From: Diploptera punctata | Taxonomy: Eukaryota > Arthropoda > Insecta > Blattodea > Blaberidae | Length of the DNA stretch: 64,000 nucleotides | Reading direction: 5' to 3' | NCBI GenBank assembly: GCA_030220185.1 | Contig: JASPKZ010007546.1 | Span: 577,501-641,500, forward strand | In this document: one piece after another, positions 51,623-61,859 of the stretch | Layout of the letters: each line of letters begins with the position of its first letter | Numbering within the stretch: the first letter of the stretch is position 1 | Position numbers and translations under genes: made by a program | Notes under the pieces: model-generated | Seen by the model: the letters and a program-made list of their open reading frames with translations, nothing else | Database searches by the model: none | What the model was told of the DNA's origin: nothing

Positions 51623-51886
51623 CTATAATATATTTGTTAGAATTTTGTACAAAGTTGAAAGTAATGAGATGCCCTTGTAGTTGTTGGAATCAGTTTTATC
51701 TCCTTTCTTATAAGTTGGTAAGATACTAGATTCTTCCCAGCCATATGGAAGAGCTTCTTTCTTCCATATCATACTCAGCAACCGGTGTATCTTGTCCATC
51801 AATTTTTCTTCCCCTGATTTTATCAGTTCTGCTGGGATCTCATCTGAACCTGATGCTTTATACATCTTCAATTTTTCTATCGCCAT
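51623..51886 (-). pseudogene. LINE-R reverse transcriptase, N-terminal fingers
   Basis: An 87-residue frame: AIEKLKMYKASGSDEIPAEL (usual KxxKxxGxDxIPAEL), IHRLLSMIWKKEALPYGWEE, LPTYKKGDKTDSNNYKGISL, then STLYKILTNIL. This is the standard opening block of RTE-like polymerases. The catalytic DVEKAYD-type aspartate lies in the broken stretch between this frame and 51364. Confidence 0.85.
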
Positions 51887-52374
51887 TTCACCTTCTAATG
51901 CACTTGGTTCTGCGACTAGAATTTCTGCTATCAGTAAATTTTCCTCTTCAATATCCTGTTCTGTATGTACATTTAATAGCTTATTAAAGTAACTTTTCCA
52001 TCTATTTAATGTAGCCTACTCCTGGAATCTGCAATCATATCCCCATTTTCATTCCGAATTATGTTTGTTCTAGCCTGAAACCCTTTCTTCTCTACACTAA
52101 TTCCCTGATATAATTCTCTAATGTTCCTATTTTTTGCGTTCATTTCAAGATCATTAATCTTTTCCCTCAAATATTCCCTCTTTTTACTCTTTAGTAACTT
52201 GGTGGTTTCCCGTCTAATACTACCTAATTGCTCTAAATTTACCTGATTGGGCTCGTGTAACCATTTTGTAAGTCATACAAATATCTGAAATACGTAATTA
52301 AATTAAATGGTTGGATTCATTCACAATGGTAAGTAAGACAATAAAAATTAACACTAATCAAATTAACTAACTCA

Positions 52375-52607
52375 CTCACTCACTCACCGGCACTGTCAAA
52401 CACGGAGGTTAATGGCCGCGCTGACTTAACCTCTCCATGCATCCCTATCCTGAGCTAATGTTCTCCAATCATCCCCGGTATAATCTACTGCCCTCAAATC
52501 ATAGTTAATGTTATTCTCCCACCTCATTTTTGGTCTACCAACTGGGCGTTTTCACTGTGGTTTACCTACAGGGATGCTTTCATGCACGTCTTTCATTCCC
52601 CAAATTA
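52375..52607 (-). pseudogene. LINE-R 3' end, short 5'-truncated copy
   Basis: (CTCA)n tail side at 52374-52386, then CACGGAGGTTAATGGCCGCG, ATAATCTACTGCCCTCAAAT and ACCAACTGGGCGTTTTCACT. About 230 bp. Confidence 0.8.
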
Positions 52608-53195
52608 AATTTTTATTTTAACAAAAACAATTTTAAAAGTAATATATGCTCGAGAAAACTTAGCACTATTACAAAAAAACAATCCGCATAATTGGATGCA
52701 TTTTTAATGTTTACCACAACATTGTAATGAAATGGTTTTCCTTTGTGTTATGAAAATCCGGGTGTACGTGAAACTAGCCGTATAGAGTAGTTTGCTTGTG
52801 TGTTTCCCTCCCCCCCGCCCAGTTACACGTCTCTTTTACATTTTTAACCACTTGAGTTTGATATTCTGAACACACCCTCACCTGCAACGGCATTACAAGG
52901 ATGGGTGAACTTGTTTAAGGTTTCGAATTAAACTTGTAGAATTACATTTACCTCCCTGTAGAATTCTACTGTCCCAAACTGTCTTACTTTTTAAACAGAT
53001 ACGTCTTGTTTTTTATAGTCCTAGAAAAACATGTTTACAGGTTCAAAACTTTATATTTGCTAAATGTATCTCCAATGTTTCAAAATACACAACTATAGGG
53101 TTTTTTCATGTCTAGAGAATAGAGTTGTTCTCATGGAGCAATTCTTTCTAGTAAACGTGTCCTTTTAAGAGAGATTCATTTATTAGTTAATACAT
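52608..53195. other. unassigned stretch
   Basis: Nothing recognised; contains a C-rich run at about 52809-52817. Confidence 0.5.
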
Positions 53196-53199
53196 TTTA

Positions 53200-53957
53200 A
53201 ATAATTAATTAATAGGCCAACACGCACACACTATTGAGTAACACTAAGAAATTGGGACTGGAGCTAAATACCAATAAAACTAAATATATGGTCACATATA
53301 GAAATTATTATATAATGTAAATGGACAGCTAATGACAAATGGGGGGGAATTTTTAAGAAGTGGCTGAATTGAAATACCTAGGAACAAATCACAAATAGGA
53401 ATGATATGCACAAAGAAATTAAACATAGGCTCAATTCTGGAAATGCGTGCCATTATACATTAGAGGGACTCTTGACGTCCCAACTCCTTTCAAAAAACGT
53501 TAACCTGAAAGTATATAAAACTGTTATTCTACCAATTACATTACATGGATGCAAAACATGGAATCTTACTTTAAGGGAAGAAAGGATATTACGAGTATTT
53601 GAGAATAAAGTTCTTATACAAATTTTTGAACCAAAGAGAGAAGAACAGACAGATGAATGGAGAATACTATATAACAGTGAAATTCATGGTATTTATGGGA
53701 AGCCAGATATAATAAGAAAGGTTAAGTCTCGTAGACTGCGATGGGTAGGACATGTGGCACAAATGGGGAATGAAAAACATGCATGGAAGCTTCTTGTAGG
53801 AAAACCAGAGGGAAAATCAAGAATGAGGTGGAAGAATAATATTAACTATGATTTGAAGGAAATAGATTATACAGGGGATGATTGGAAAAATATTAGCTCA
53901 GGATAGGGATGTATGGAGACATTATGTCAGCGCGGCAATTTACCTACGGGTTAGTTA
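53200..53957 (+). mobile_element. LINE-R copy, 3' half
   Basis: Begins in the ISKTKYM region (ACACACTATTGAGTAACACT, AAATATATGGTCACATA) and ends with GATGTATGGAGACATTATGT, GCGCGGCAATTTACCTACGG and (TTAG)n. Confidence 0.85.
53406..53906 (+). pseudogene. LINE-R ORF C-terminus
   Basis: A 166-residue frame, the longest clean C-terminus of the family here. MHKEIKHRLNSGNACHYTLE opens it. VYKTVILPITLHGCKTWNLT, LRVFENKVLIQIFEPKREEQ and IRKVKSRRLRWVGHVAQMGN follow, then KLLVGKPEGKSRMRWKNNIN and IDYTGDDWKNISSG. Function of this region in RTE-like proteins is unclear beyond thumb and RNA contacts. No catalytic residues remain. Confidence 0.8.
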
Positions 53958-54135
53958 GTTCATATGATCAGTCCAGGTGCTTTCATGTAAACATTTAGGA
54001 ATGCAAATTGTCCTCTGAAGGTGTTACTGGCACCTCGCAGGGTAGGACGATTGAAGGAGCTGCCTTCTTAAGGTTCATCGTCATAACCTCCCATTATATC
54101 AATATTTCAGTTTATCATATGTTAAAATTGATGAT

Positions 54136-54480
54136 CCATCCATCCATAGTAATTCTGCCCGAGGGAAGGTCTTTCACTGCAATCATAGCATTTTCATGCT
54201 ATGCTTGCAGCTTTACTAGGGAATTGTAGGTGTGGTAGCTTCCCGTTGCTTTCCACACCGGTGAAGGATGATGATGATGATAATGATAAGGATTATGATG
54301 GTGATGATGGCATATGATTTCGGGGACCGTTTGGGCCTTAATGTTTTCCTGACATTTATCTTACAGGTGAGGAAAAACCCCGATAAAAACCTCACCCAGA
54401 AAAACTGCCCCGACTGGGGATCGAACCCGGGCCCGCTGCGGGACAAGACAGCACGTTACCTCGAGACCACAGCGGTGGAC
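54136..54480 (-). mobile_element. SINE-A, short-tail form
   Basis: Minus-strand head CCACCGCTGTGGTCTCGAGG and box B GGTTCGATCCCCAGTCGG. The tail matches 24334-24641. Target duplication AAAATTGATGAT (54124) and AAAATTTATGAT (54481), with one mismatch. Confidence 0.9.
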
Positions 54481-54489
54481 AAAATTTAT

Positions 54490-54978
54490 GATATTGATGA
54501 CAAAATAAATAAATTTAATCTAATCTATTAAAATAACTTTAAAAACCCAAGGAACGAAACAAAAATTAAATTTTATAAAATAATGGCTGTTCCTGTATTG
54601 ATGATCAGCATGTTGGACGATCAGTAAAAGACAAGTACAAAGATTGGAAGCAATTCAGATGAGATTTTTAAAAGTATAGCAGGTTATACACTGCTGGGCA
54701 AAAAAAAAACGAAATGAAGATATAAGTAAGGAATTAAATATTTTTAAACTTACAGATCGAATGGTTAGATGTAGGAATGCCTGGAAAGAACATTTTAATA
54801 GAATACCAGAACAAAGATTTCCAAAATCATTGCTGAATTATAAACCACACGGAAGGAGAAATGTTGGACGCCCACACAGAAGATGGTCTGAACAATTCTA
54901 ACAATTCTAGCTTTCATGAAACCGGAATGAGCCAATGGCATAATCCTTGTAAGATAAGAAGAAGAAGAAGAAGAAGTT
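54490..54978 (+). pseudogene. non-LTR retrotransposon ORF end (third family) with (GAA)n tail
   Basis: DIDDKINKFNLIY and KPRNETKIKFYKIMAVPVL match 31469-31795 (DIDSKINKFQMV, KETKIKMYNIMAVPTIL). Decayed RIPEQRFPKSLLNYKPHGRR and NVGRPHRRWSEQF follow, then (GAA)n at 54960-54977. Confidence 0.75.
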
Positions 54979-55599
54979 AATTAGCTTCACCTACAACTTT
55001 TCCAAAAAGAAAAAGTGGCTGCCTGATTTATGTAAAAAAGTAAATATATAAGTATCACCCAATTATTTAATAAATTTGACGGATGAATTCTCTAAGCGGA
55101 ACAGCGGCTAACGGAGATGCAACTGAACCACCCCCTTTCAACGAAACTTGTTTTGTCATGTACAGCTGTGGTTAAAGAAGAGTACACACCCTCTTAATTT
55201 TACGTGAATTATTCTTAAATTACTTGAGTATAAATTCGTTTATTTTGTGGACGAATATTATTTATGAAAATTAAATTAATGTATGTAATTGAAGACCTTA
55301 ATTTCAAATATTAATGTTGTACTTTAGTAAACTCATTAGAATTATCGGGATTTAGATTTTAGTAGAAAACTGAAGATAATTATCCCGTAAAATTGTATTA
55401 ATGCTATTCTTTTCCCGTCTCTGTCACTAGTCAGCGGCATCAAGTGGCAACAACGTTGCCATAATAGTAATACCATTTGCTAGACAAGAAAATCCCTGTA
55501 GCACAGTTATCATCTGAAAACTAGTCTGCCGATACTATTTAGTAATTTATTCTTATTACAATGTATCTAATCAGTATACATATTCTTTTAATTACAAAT
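54979..55599. other. unassigned stretch
   Basis: Nothing recognised. Confidence 0.5.
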
Positions 55600-55607
55600 C
55601 AAATACG

Positions 55608-55935
55608 TAGGGCTGAAAAAAGTATCAGTATCAGGAGAGTAACTAATTTCTATACACATTGTTTACAAAATGCGTGTCTTTGTCGAGCGTCTCCACTGCC
55701 TGCTCGGATCGGAGAGTGTGTATGTTAGACTCTCCTCAGTAATAGACCTGTTTACGTGACGTGTGGTTGTATCAGAATGCCGAAACAAAAATTGTGCAAA
55801 GATGAGTCCATTCCTACACAAAGCGGACTGTACTAGAAGTCTGTCCCGAGTAGCGCGTGTCAACGTGCAATTTGTAAACATAGCGGTCTAAATACGATTC
55901 AGCCTAGCCTATAACCAATACTTTTTTGAGCCCTA
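55608..55935. mobile_element. hAT-type MITE with 8 bp target duplication
   Basis: Ends TAGGGCTGAAAAAAGTAT and ATACTTTTTTGAGCCCTA are inverted; flanks CAAATACG (55600) and CAAATAAG (55936) are an 8 bp duplication with one change. A subterminal inverted pair TTGTTTACAAAATGCG / CAATTTGTAAACA lies inside. The 72-codon minus frame is not protein-like. TAGGG ends and 8 bp duplication suggest hAT. Confidence 0.8.
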
Positions 55936-56156
55936 CAAATAAGGCACCTAGACGTTTTCCTCTTTAAGTCCCTTCGTTTTCAAACTTACTGTCTTAATCC
56001 TTGAGTGCAATTCCAACAACGTGACAGTCAAGTTGTCTGTCCGGATTTGAACTCGGCATTATCTTCATAAGAATCTCTCTCGCTGAAAACACGATAAAAA
56101 ACTGACATTAAGTACAACTATTGGTACTCATGAGACAAAAATCATGCTGACCAGTG

Positions 56157-56286
56157 ATGTTAAAAAGGAGGAGCTTTCTTTATTTTTGGTAAAGAGAATT
56201 CGATAAATAGTGAGCTGCTATTGGTTTGTAAAACAAAATTCATTTAAACGTGATTGGTTATTGACTTCCATTTGGGGCATGAGTTG
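56157..56286 (-). repeat. family W fragment
   Basis: The outer end of family W (AAAAGGAGGAGCTTTCTT to CATTTGGGGCATGAGTT), cut off where LINE-C sequence begins. Confidence 0.8.
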
Positions 56287-56960
56287 CAGCGTGTTCATAA
56301 TGCTTGCGTTCGATTCATTTTCAATATCCGCCGTTATGACCATATTTCCGAACACTTTAATAACCTCTCTTGGCTCCGTCTTACTGACAGACGTAAATTG
56401 CATTCTCTTTCACTACTTTTCAAGCTTCTGAATTCCTACATTCCTACTTACCTGGCGTCCAGATTTGAGAAGTTATCCTATTACCACAATATTGACACTA
56501 GGTCACAAGATAAGTCTGCTAAAAATTCCTCTTCCTAGCACTTGCTCTTATTCTACTTCCTTCACAGTAGCCCCTGTCCGCTACTGGAATTTCCTTCCTC
56601 AAGATATTAGGGGTTGCCGCACACTTGGCACCTTTAAGTCACGCTTATACAGTTACCTGTTGTGAAATAATTAATTTCTCTTTATTTATTTAAATGTATA
56701 CTATGCCATTAATACTTTTTTCTCGTTTTTTTATACCTTGTACATATTATATATTTAATTCGTTAAATTTAGAGTAAATCAAAATAGATTATAAATATTG
56801 ATTGTATTGTTTTTATAATATGTAATTGTTTATGTAGTTGTAAGACTATTTTTTTTGTATTTTGTATTTTTTAAGAAACCTGGTTGAGTGGCGACAAGGC
56901 CTTAAGGCCTTAACTCTGCCAGATAAAATTAAGATATTTATTTATTTATTTAAAGAGTCG
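56287..56960 (+). pseudogene. LINE-C ORF C-terminus and 3'UTR
   Basis: LQRVHNACVRFIFNIRRYDH, then ISEHFNNLSWLRLTDRRKLH and LLFKLLNSYIPTYLASRF form the post-polymerase domain of Jockey/CR1/I-type ORFs. After a frameshift near 56540, VAPVRYWNFLPQDIRGCRTL and FKSRLYSYLL end the protein. The 3'UTR closes with AAACCTGGTTGAGTGG, AAGGCCTTAAGGCCTTAACT and CTGCCAGATAAAATT, then (TTTA)n. Junction with the family W fragment on the left may be the 5'-truncation point. Confidence 0.82.
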
Positions 56961-57584
56961 TCTTTACTTTTTTCTTCCTGCGTCTGTTTATTGTATTACG
57001 AATAGTTTTCTCGCTGCAGAAAATATGTTTTAAAGAATTTATATGTTTGAGCATAATAAGGTTATTATTTTCTTTAAGCGTATCAACTTTACGTTAGTAA
57101 GTCAGTAAATACATGTATTTTTGTATTTTATTTTCAGAGTATTCACATCGCAGCTAACAGATTTTCATATTCCATACAGCAGGAAATACAGCTTACTAAG
57201 GATCACTTCAAAATGTAAGTAACAAGAAAATTAATATAATTGTAATATGAGTTTTAAAAATGTTAGCTTCATGAATATATCCTACAGTTAAAAAGAAAAG
57301 CAGAAGATAGCATAATAAGGTCATTGAATTCTGCAGTCATATGCCCATCTTACACTGTATTTAGCTTAACTATTCTATTTTGTAAGAAGGTTTCTTTTAA
57401 CTGCTTGGCATGTAAAAAAATATACAAATTGAACTTTTATATGTTTTCTAATTTCGTATACGTTCATTTGTTTATTTAGAGAGCTAAAGGTTTGATTTAC
57501 GAAAACATGCATACCTTATAGAAATGCAGAACTTGCTAATACAAAATCTCAATTTAATTCAATTAGAATGTATTAATTGAAGAT

Positions 57585-57725
57585 GAATTAATTGAAAGAA
57601 GGAGCAGAAAAGTAAGACCAAGAACAACCTGGAAGAATAATATTCAAAATTCAATGAGGAAATTTGGTGTAACAGACGGAGACAGAGAGGAGAGAGAACG
57701 ATGGAGAATTGTAATTAAGGGAAAT
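57585..57725 (+). pseudogene. non-LTR ORF terminus fragment
   Basis: RSRKVRPRTTWKNNIQNSMR and GVTDGDREERERWRIVIKG resemble the GRPRxxWxxxI...DRxxWRxxI end of LINE ORFs. No upstream continuation. Confidence 0.5.
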
Positions 57726-57889
57726 TTTAGAATTTTTGTTGCAAACTGATGGTCTTATAAGTCCGTAGCAATTTGTATATTTTTTAAAATTCATGTTAAT
57801 TACTAAGATTGGTTGGAGAAAACCCTCAATGATGAGGAAAATTCTCAAAATGACTGAATGAATTTATTCATGAAGTGATTCATTTGTAG

Positions 57890-58095
57890 GTACTATGTCA
57901 TTTCCGGTGGAATAGTGTTTACTTTACTCCCATATGATTTCGGTATTCGTGGGTTCAAATCCGGACAGGGTCAATTGATTTTTCTCGTGGCGTGAAATAT
58001 CTAAGTGTTCCTTCCTTTGTGAGAAATGTAAAGCAGTAGGTTCCTTGTCATAGGTTTACGACACGAAAAGAACCTGAATTCTGAAATAAGATCCT
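57890..58095 (+). mobile_element. SINE-B (tRNA-derived)
   Basis: GTGGGTTCAAATCCGGACAG is a box B. The body has TGTTCCTTCCTTTGTGAG and TTTACGACACGAAAAGAACC, found in minus orientation at 20780-21075. The box-A region is decayed. Confidence 0.6.
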
Positions 58096-58193
58096 CTGAG
58101 AAAATTATTCAGCTCTTTCACACCCAAATTTGAATTGCGACTCAAATGTCCTAAGTTATTAAATATCATCGTTAAACAAATATTCTCCCAACA

Positions 58194-58194
<1 letters not shown>

Positions 58195-58228
<34 letters not shown>

Positions 58229-58605
58229 CTGTGAGTGCCCCATACGTCCCACATGCGGGGGTTTCCTAGCGGGAGTTTGTTATCTACCTACATATGTCAA
58301 CGAGTGACATGAAGTTAGCACATCGCCTCAATGCGACATCTAGTATGCAACTATGGTATTACTTGGATGGATGAAGGTCGGTTAAATTTTTGCACAGAGA
58401 TATTTTATTCAGTCTTATGGTTCTTTTACGAGCCTGAAAATCTTCGGACTCTGCATCAACGGCCTAAAATCTCTCCCGGAGGACTTGCCACGTAGATTTT
58501 TCCATTCTAAAAATCCATCGACCCTGGCCGGGTTTGAACCAGCGACCATCGAGACTAGAAGCCAGGAACATGACTACATACCACCGCGGCCGACTCGACG
58601 TATCT
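58195..58605 (-). mobile_element. tRNA-derived SINE (related to SINE-B head), (GT)n at far end
   Basis: The minus-strand head GTCGGCCGCGGTGGTATGTA and box B GCTGGTTCAAACCCGGCCAG are clear. The body contains GAGATTTTAGGCCGTTGATG. (GT)n at 58200-58228 is the 3' edge. About 400 bp. Confidence 0.7.
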
Positions 58606-59560
58606 CCTTCTAAATACTGTGTAAAACTCTCTACATGTGTCGCTATCTAACTGAATAAAATGTAGGCCTTTATAATAATACGTCCATCAATAGGCCTACC
58701 TGAGCAACAAAAAATAAACTTTTTTTTGCCTCAGAAAGAAAAATATGTGATTCTGATAGTATTTTTTTCTCCTGAATTCAAATATGATATCGGTTTTTCT
58801 CCATCACGCAAGGTTTCCGAGAGACAGGAATTTATAATTTCAAACACTTTCATATTTTCTTCATTCGTAACTACACAATATTCGAGCATTCGGACTCACC
58901 TAGAAAGTGAGAAATTACGATTTTCTGCTATATTTCGCCTGTGGAGCATCCCTCTTGATGGTCCAACAATAATCGGCCAGTATATTAGGATTCCATTTGC
59001 CTTGATATATCTTTTCCATAGCTGAAATCTCCTGAGTTAGCCCATTTGGTTTTATTTTACAATGGACAAATGGACGAAAAAAGTTTATTAAAAAATAATT
59101 ATTTAAATCCATCAATTGAAATTGAAATAAAAAAAACTGTGGGTGATGGAGAAATTCCGACTACATATTTCAAAACACGATAAAAAAACTGCATTAAGTG
59201 CAACTATTGGTACTCATGAGACAAAAATCATGTTGACCAGTGTAATTTTAGAATTCACTTAGAATCGAATACATATGCCATGGAAAATTGTTTCAAATGC
59301 AATGCGGGAAAATATATTTAATTATATATAGTTAATTGTTAAAGCGACCCTATATTATTACGGTTAAATAGAATTAGAAACTTAATGTTAAATTAAAATG
59401 AGAAATCCTATTTCGTTTCGTATTAAAGTTCAAAATAGCAGAAGAAGATAAATCAAATGCTAGACATCAACCAAATTTTCAGTTAAAAGCAATATTTATC
59501 TTCGTATTTTATAAGTTTCGCTTTGAATGAAGCAGGATATTAGGTTGATGTAATGCTATT
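58606..59560. other. unassigned AT-rich stretch
   Basis: Nothing recognised. AACTATTGGTACTCATGAGA occurs both here (about 59202) and at 56117, so a short unnamed repeat is present. Confidence 0.45.
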
Positions 59561-59574
59561 AAGGTGCACATATC

Positions 59575-59735
59575 AGACACAGAGCACTTGGGACAAAATA
59601 AACGAGGTGCAGATGCCCGTGTTCCCAGCTACTGTGGGTTGCCGGTAATTACAGCTCGGTATTAACACACCCTCTGCCTAAGAAACTCGGTGGCGAGGGC
59701 GGTATACATAAGTGCCATCAATTTACTCATCATCA
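59575..59735. other. GC-richer island, unknown
   Basis: GATGCCCGTGTTCCCAGCTA and AACTCGGTGGCGAGGGCGGT stand out from the AT-rich surroundings. No ORF, tRNA-like fold or within-window homologue was recognised. Confidence 0.4.
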
Positions 59736-59899
59736 CATAAAGACAAAATATTGATTTACATTCTCAAACAAGTTGGTAAAGAGGTACCAATTACCCTTGT
59801 GCGAAAATCCCATCTCTAAATTGCGTTCACTTCCTAGCATTATCCATTCTTTAAATGCAAGTGGTAATAATAATATAATTAAATAATTGGCTAATCTTT

Positions 59900-60480
59900 A
59901 CAACATGTGGTGCGACTTTTTTAACTCCTTCATAAACTCCTGTCAAACTTTTTTAAGGTTTCATTTTTCAAATTATTTCCCACCATTTACAATGATTTTT
60001 ACATTTTTTCTAACGATTGTTTCAAAATATTTTTCTATGATACTTAACTACAGTAAGACGTTACAGCCATATTTATTTTAACGAATATTCTAAGCAAAAA
60101 CAAAATCAGCGATAACCCACTAAAAGTCGTGTTCCAGTGCAGCCAACATAGAGTATTAAAGTCTTAAGAAATGTAAACCAGTACCTGGGTATGTACTAAT
60201 TAACTGTATAAATATACTTCAGAATTTCAGAACTTGCTATTTATTTTTGGGCGTTGCATTCTTTCATAGGTTAGAGTGCTTAAATTGGGTTAGGTTAGCT
60301 TTTAGGTTGATCTTTCACAGGTTAGAGTACTTAAATTGCGTTAGGTTAGCTTTTAGGTTCCTAAATATCGTGTATATATTAGCTGCATCCCGTAATTCCA
60401 TAGTGTAAACCGCTTCGCGTTTGTTAGCGCATGCGCATGGTATATGATTGGAACTTTAAAAAATATGCGCGTCACTTGTT
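59900..60480 (+). repeat. family D-like repeat, copy 3
   Basis: AGCGATAACCCACTAAAAG near 60110, GGTTAGGTTAGCTTTTAGGT (duplicated at about 60290 and 60340), and GTTAGCGCATGCGCATGG near 60425 correspond in order to blocks of 28900-29350. More diverged. Confidence 0.5.
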
Positions 60481-60513
60481 GTAAAGATTCCCTAAATAAT
60501 TTTTAATGTATGT

Positions 60514-60885
60514 CCACCACTGTGGTCTCGAGGTAGCGTGCTGTTTTGTCACGCAGCGGGCCCGGATTCGATCACCGGACGGGACAAGTTTCCTGGGTGA
60601 GGTTTTTTGTTTCGGGTTCTTTCCTCAACTGTAAGACAAATGTCCAGTAAACTTTAAGGCCCAAACGGTCCAGGAATATTATATGACCATATAATCATCA
60701 TCATCATTATCATCATTATTATTCATATTCACCTTAGATCCAATTTAGGATTAAGGACTCTCCTAGCGCACCACTATTGTCATTATCACACTTCCAGGCG
60801 CCCCAACCTCAGACGTTGGTTACAATTCCGCCAGTGTCAAGAGAGAACGCCACAAAATGTCCAAATGACAAACCTGGGAATTGAA
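60514..60885 (+). mobile_element. SINE-A, long-tail form
   Basis: Head CCACCACTGTGGTCTCGAGG, decayed box B GGATTCGATCACCGGACGGG, and the long-form tail to AACCTGGGAATTG. AATAATTTTTAAT (left) and AATAATTTAAT (right) may be the target duplication. Confidence 0.85.
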
Positions 60886-61004
60886 TAATTTAATATTTTC
60901 TGATAATGGAAATGAGGTTAAATAAATATTACTCTGTTCATGATTCATTTGTACGCCAAAATCTCAATAAAGCTACAATCGTTCAAAATCTGACCGTCGC
61001 TATG

Positions 61005-61075
61005 ACGTAGTCGGTAAAATCTGAACTTGCACTCCGGCGATTCGGGAGAGATTCCCGGCGGAATAGGGATTTTAA
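61005..61075 (+). repeat. tRNA-like SINE head, weak
   Basis: ATGACGTAGTCGGTAAAATC and GATTCGGGAGAGATTCCCGG recall box A and box B spacing. No clear body. Confidence 0.35.
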
Positions 61076-61711
61076 ATTTATCTTTGGTTTGAATGTGTAA
61101 ATAGTGCTTATGTGAAAAAAGGATTAGAGATAAAACAAGAGAGAAAAGAAATGAAAATCAGTAGAACGAAGAAAACATTAAAAAGAAAATAATGCTTCCG
61201 TCAAATGAAGCAGTGTTCTTAAAGTCACTAATAGATAACTTACCACGTCTGCGAAATATTAAACACACTGTAAAACAGAATATATCATTATTCGCCTTCT
61301 CTAGCAATCTTACTTTTCCCTTTATTGGAATTCACTACCAGTTTAAACCGAGAGTTGCCAGTCAACAGCATATTTCAAGCTAAAATTCACAACATTGCTA
61401 AAAGCTCTAAATAGAGTCACTTTTTTATTATAATATAGTGTATTTGATAAATTAGAAGTTATTTGATGTTTTTATTATTTATTTAACATTTCTCCTGTTA
61501 AATCAATAATAAATCATAAATAATGTTAAATGAATAATAAAAATCATCATTTGAAGCCTTACTTGGTTTATAAAGTAATGTTAAATTCCCAATAAATGTC
61601 TTCTTAACTAAGAAGCCGCCATTTGCAAAGATAGAAGCAATGGTTTCAAAAGCATTTGGCGATAGGGAATTACAACGTATATAAGAGAAAAATTTGCGTC
61701 TAGATCGTAAC

Positions 61712-61788
61712 TCGCCTCGGTAGCTCAGTTGATAGAGCACTTGGACCGGAAAGCCAAGGGTCCCGGGTTCGAGTCTCGGTCTAGGCGA
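61712..61788 (+). repeat. tRNA-like unit 5
   Basis: Acceptor TCGCCT/AGGCGA (6 bp), D arm TAGCTCAGTTGATAGAGCA, T arm CCCGGGTTCGAGTCTCGG with box B GGTTCGAGTC. The anticodon arm CTTGG/CCAAG has a 9 nt loop instead of 7, so decoding is doubtful. Flanked by AGAGAAAAATTT (61684) and AAAATGTTTCTCT, an imperfect inverted repeat like unit 1. Confidence 0.65.
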
Positions 61789-61859
61789 AAATGTTTCTCT
61801 TCAAATATAATTTATCGAGAAGTTATTTATTTATACATGCATTTACTGCATACATCATC

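Larger units (their letters stand above)
50163..52275 (-). mobile_element. LINE-R (RTE-like) copy, most complete in window
   Basis: From the 3'UTR (GATCGAACTCGTAGGTTGAT) at the left through the C-terminal block, thumb, palm and fingers to a linker region (about 51890-52270) upstream of the polymerase, without the endonuclease. A 175 bp tandem duplication lies at 50312-50661. Truncated at the 5' end near 52275. Confidence 0.85.
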
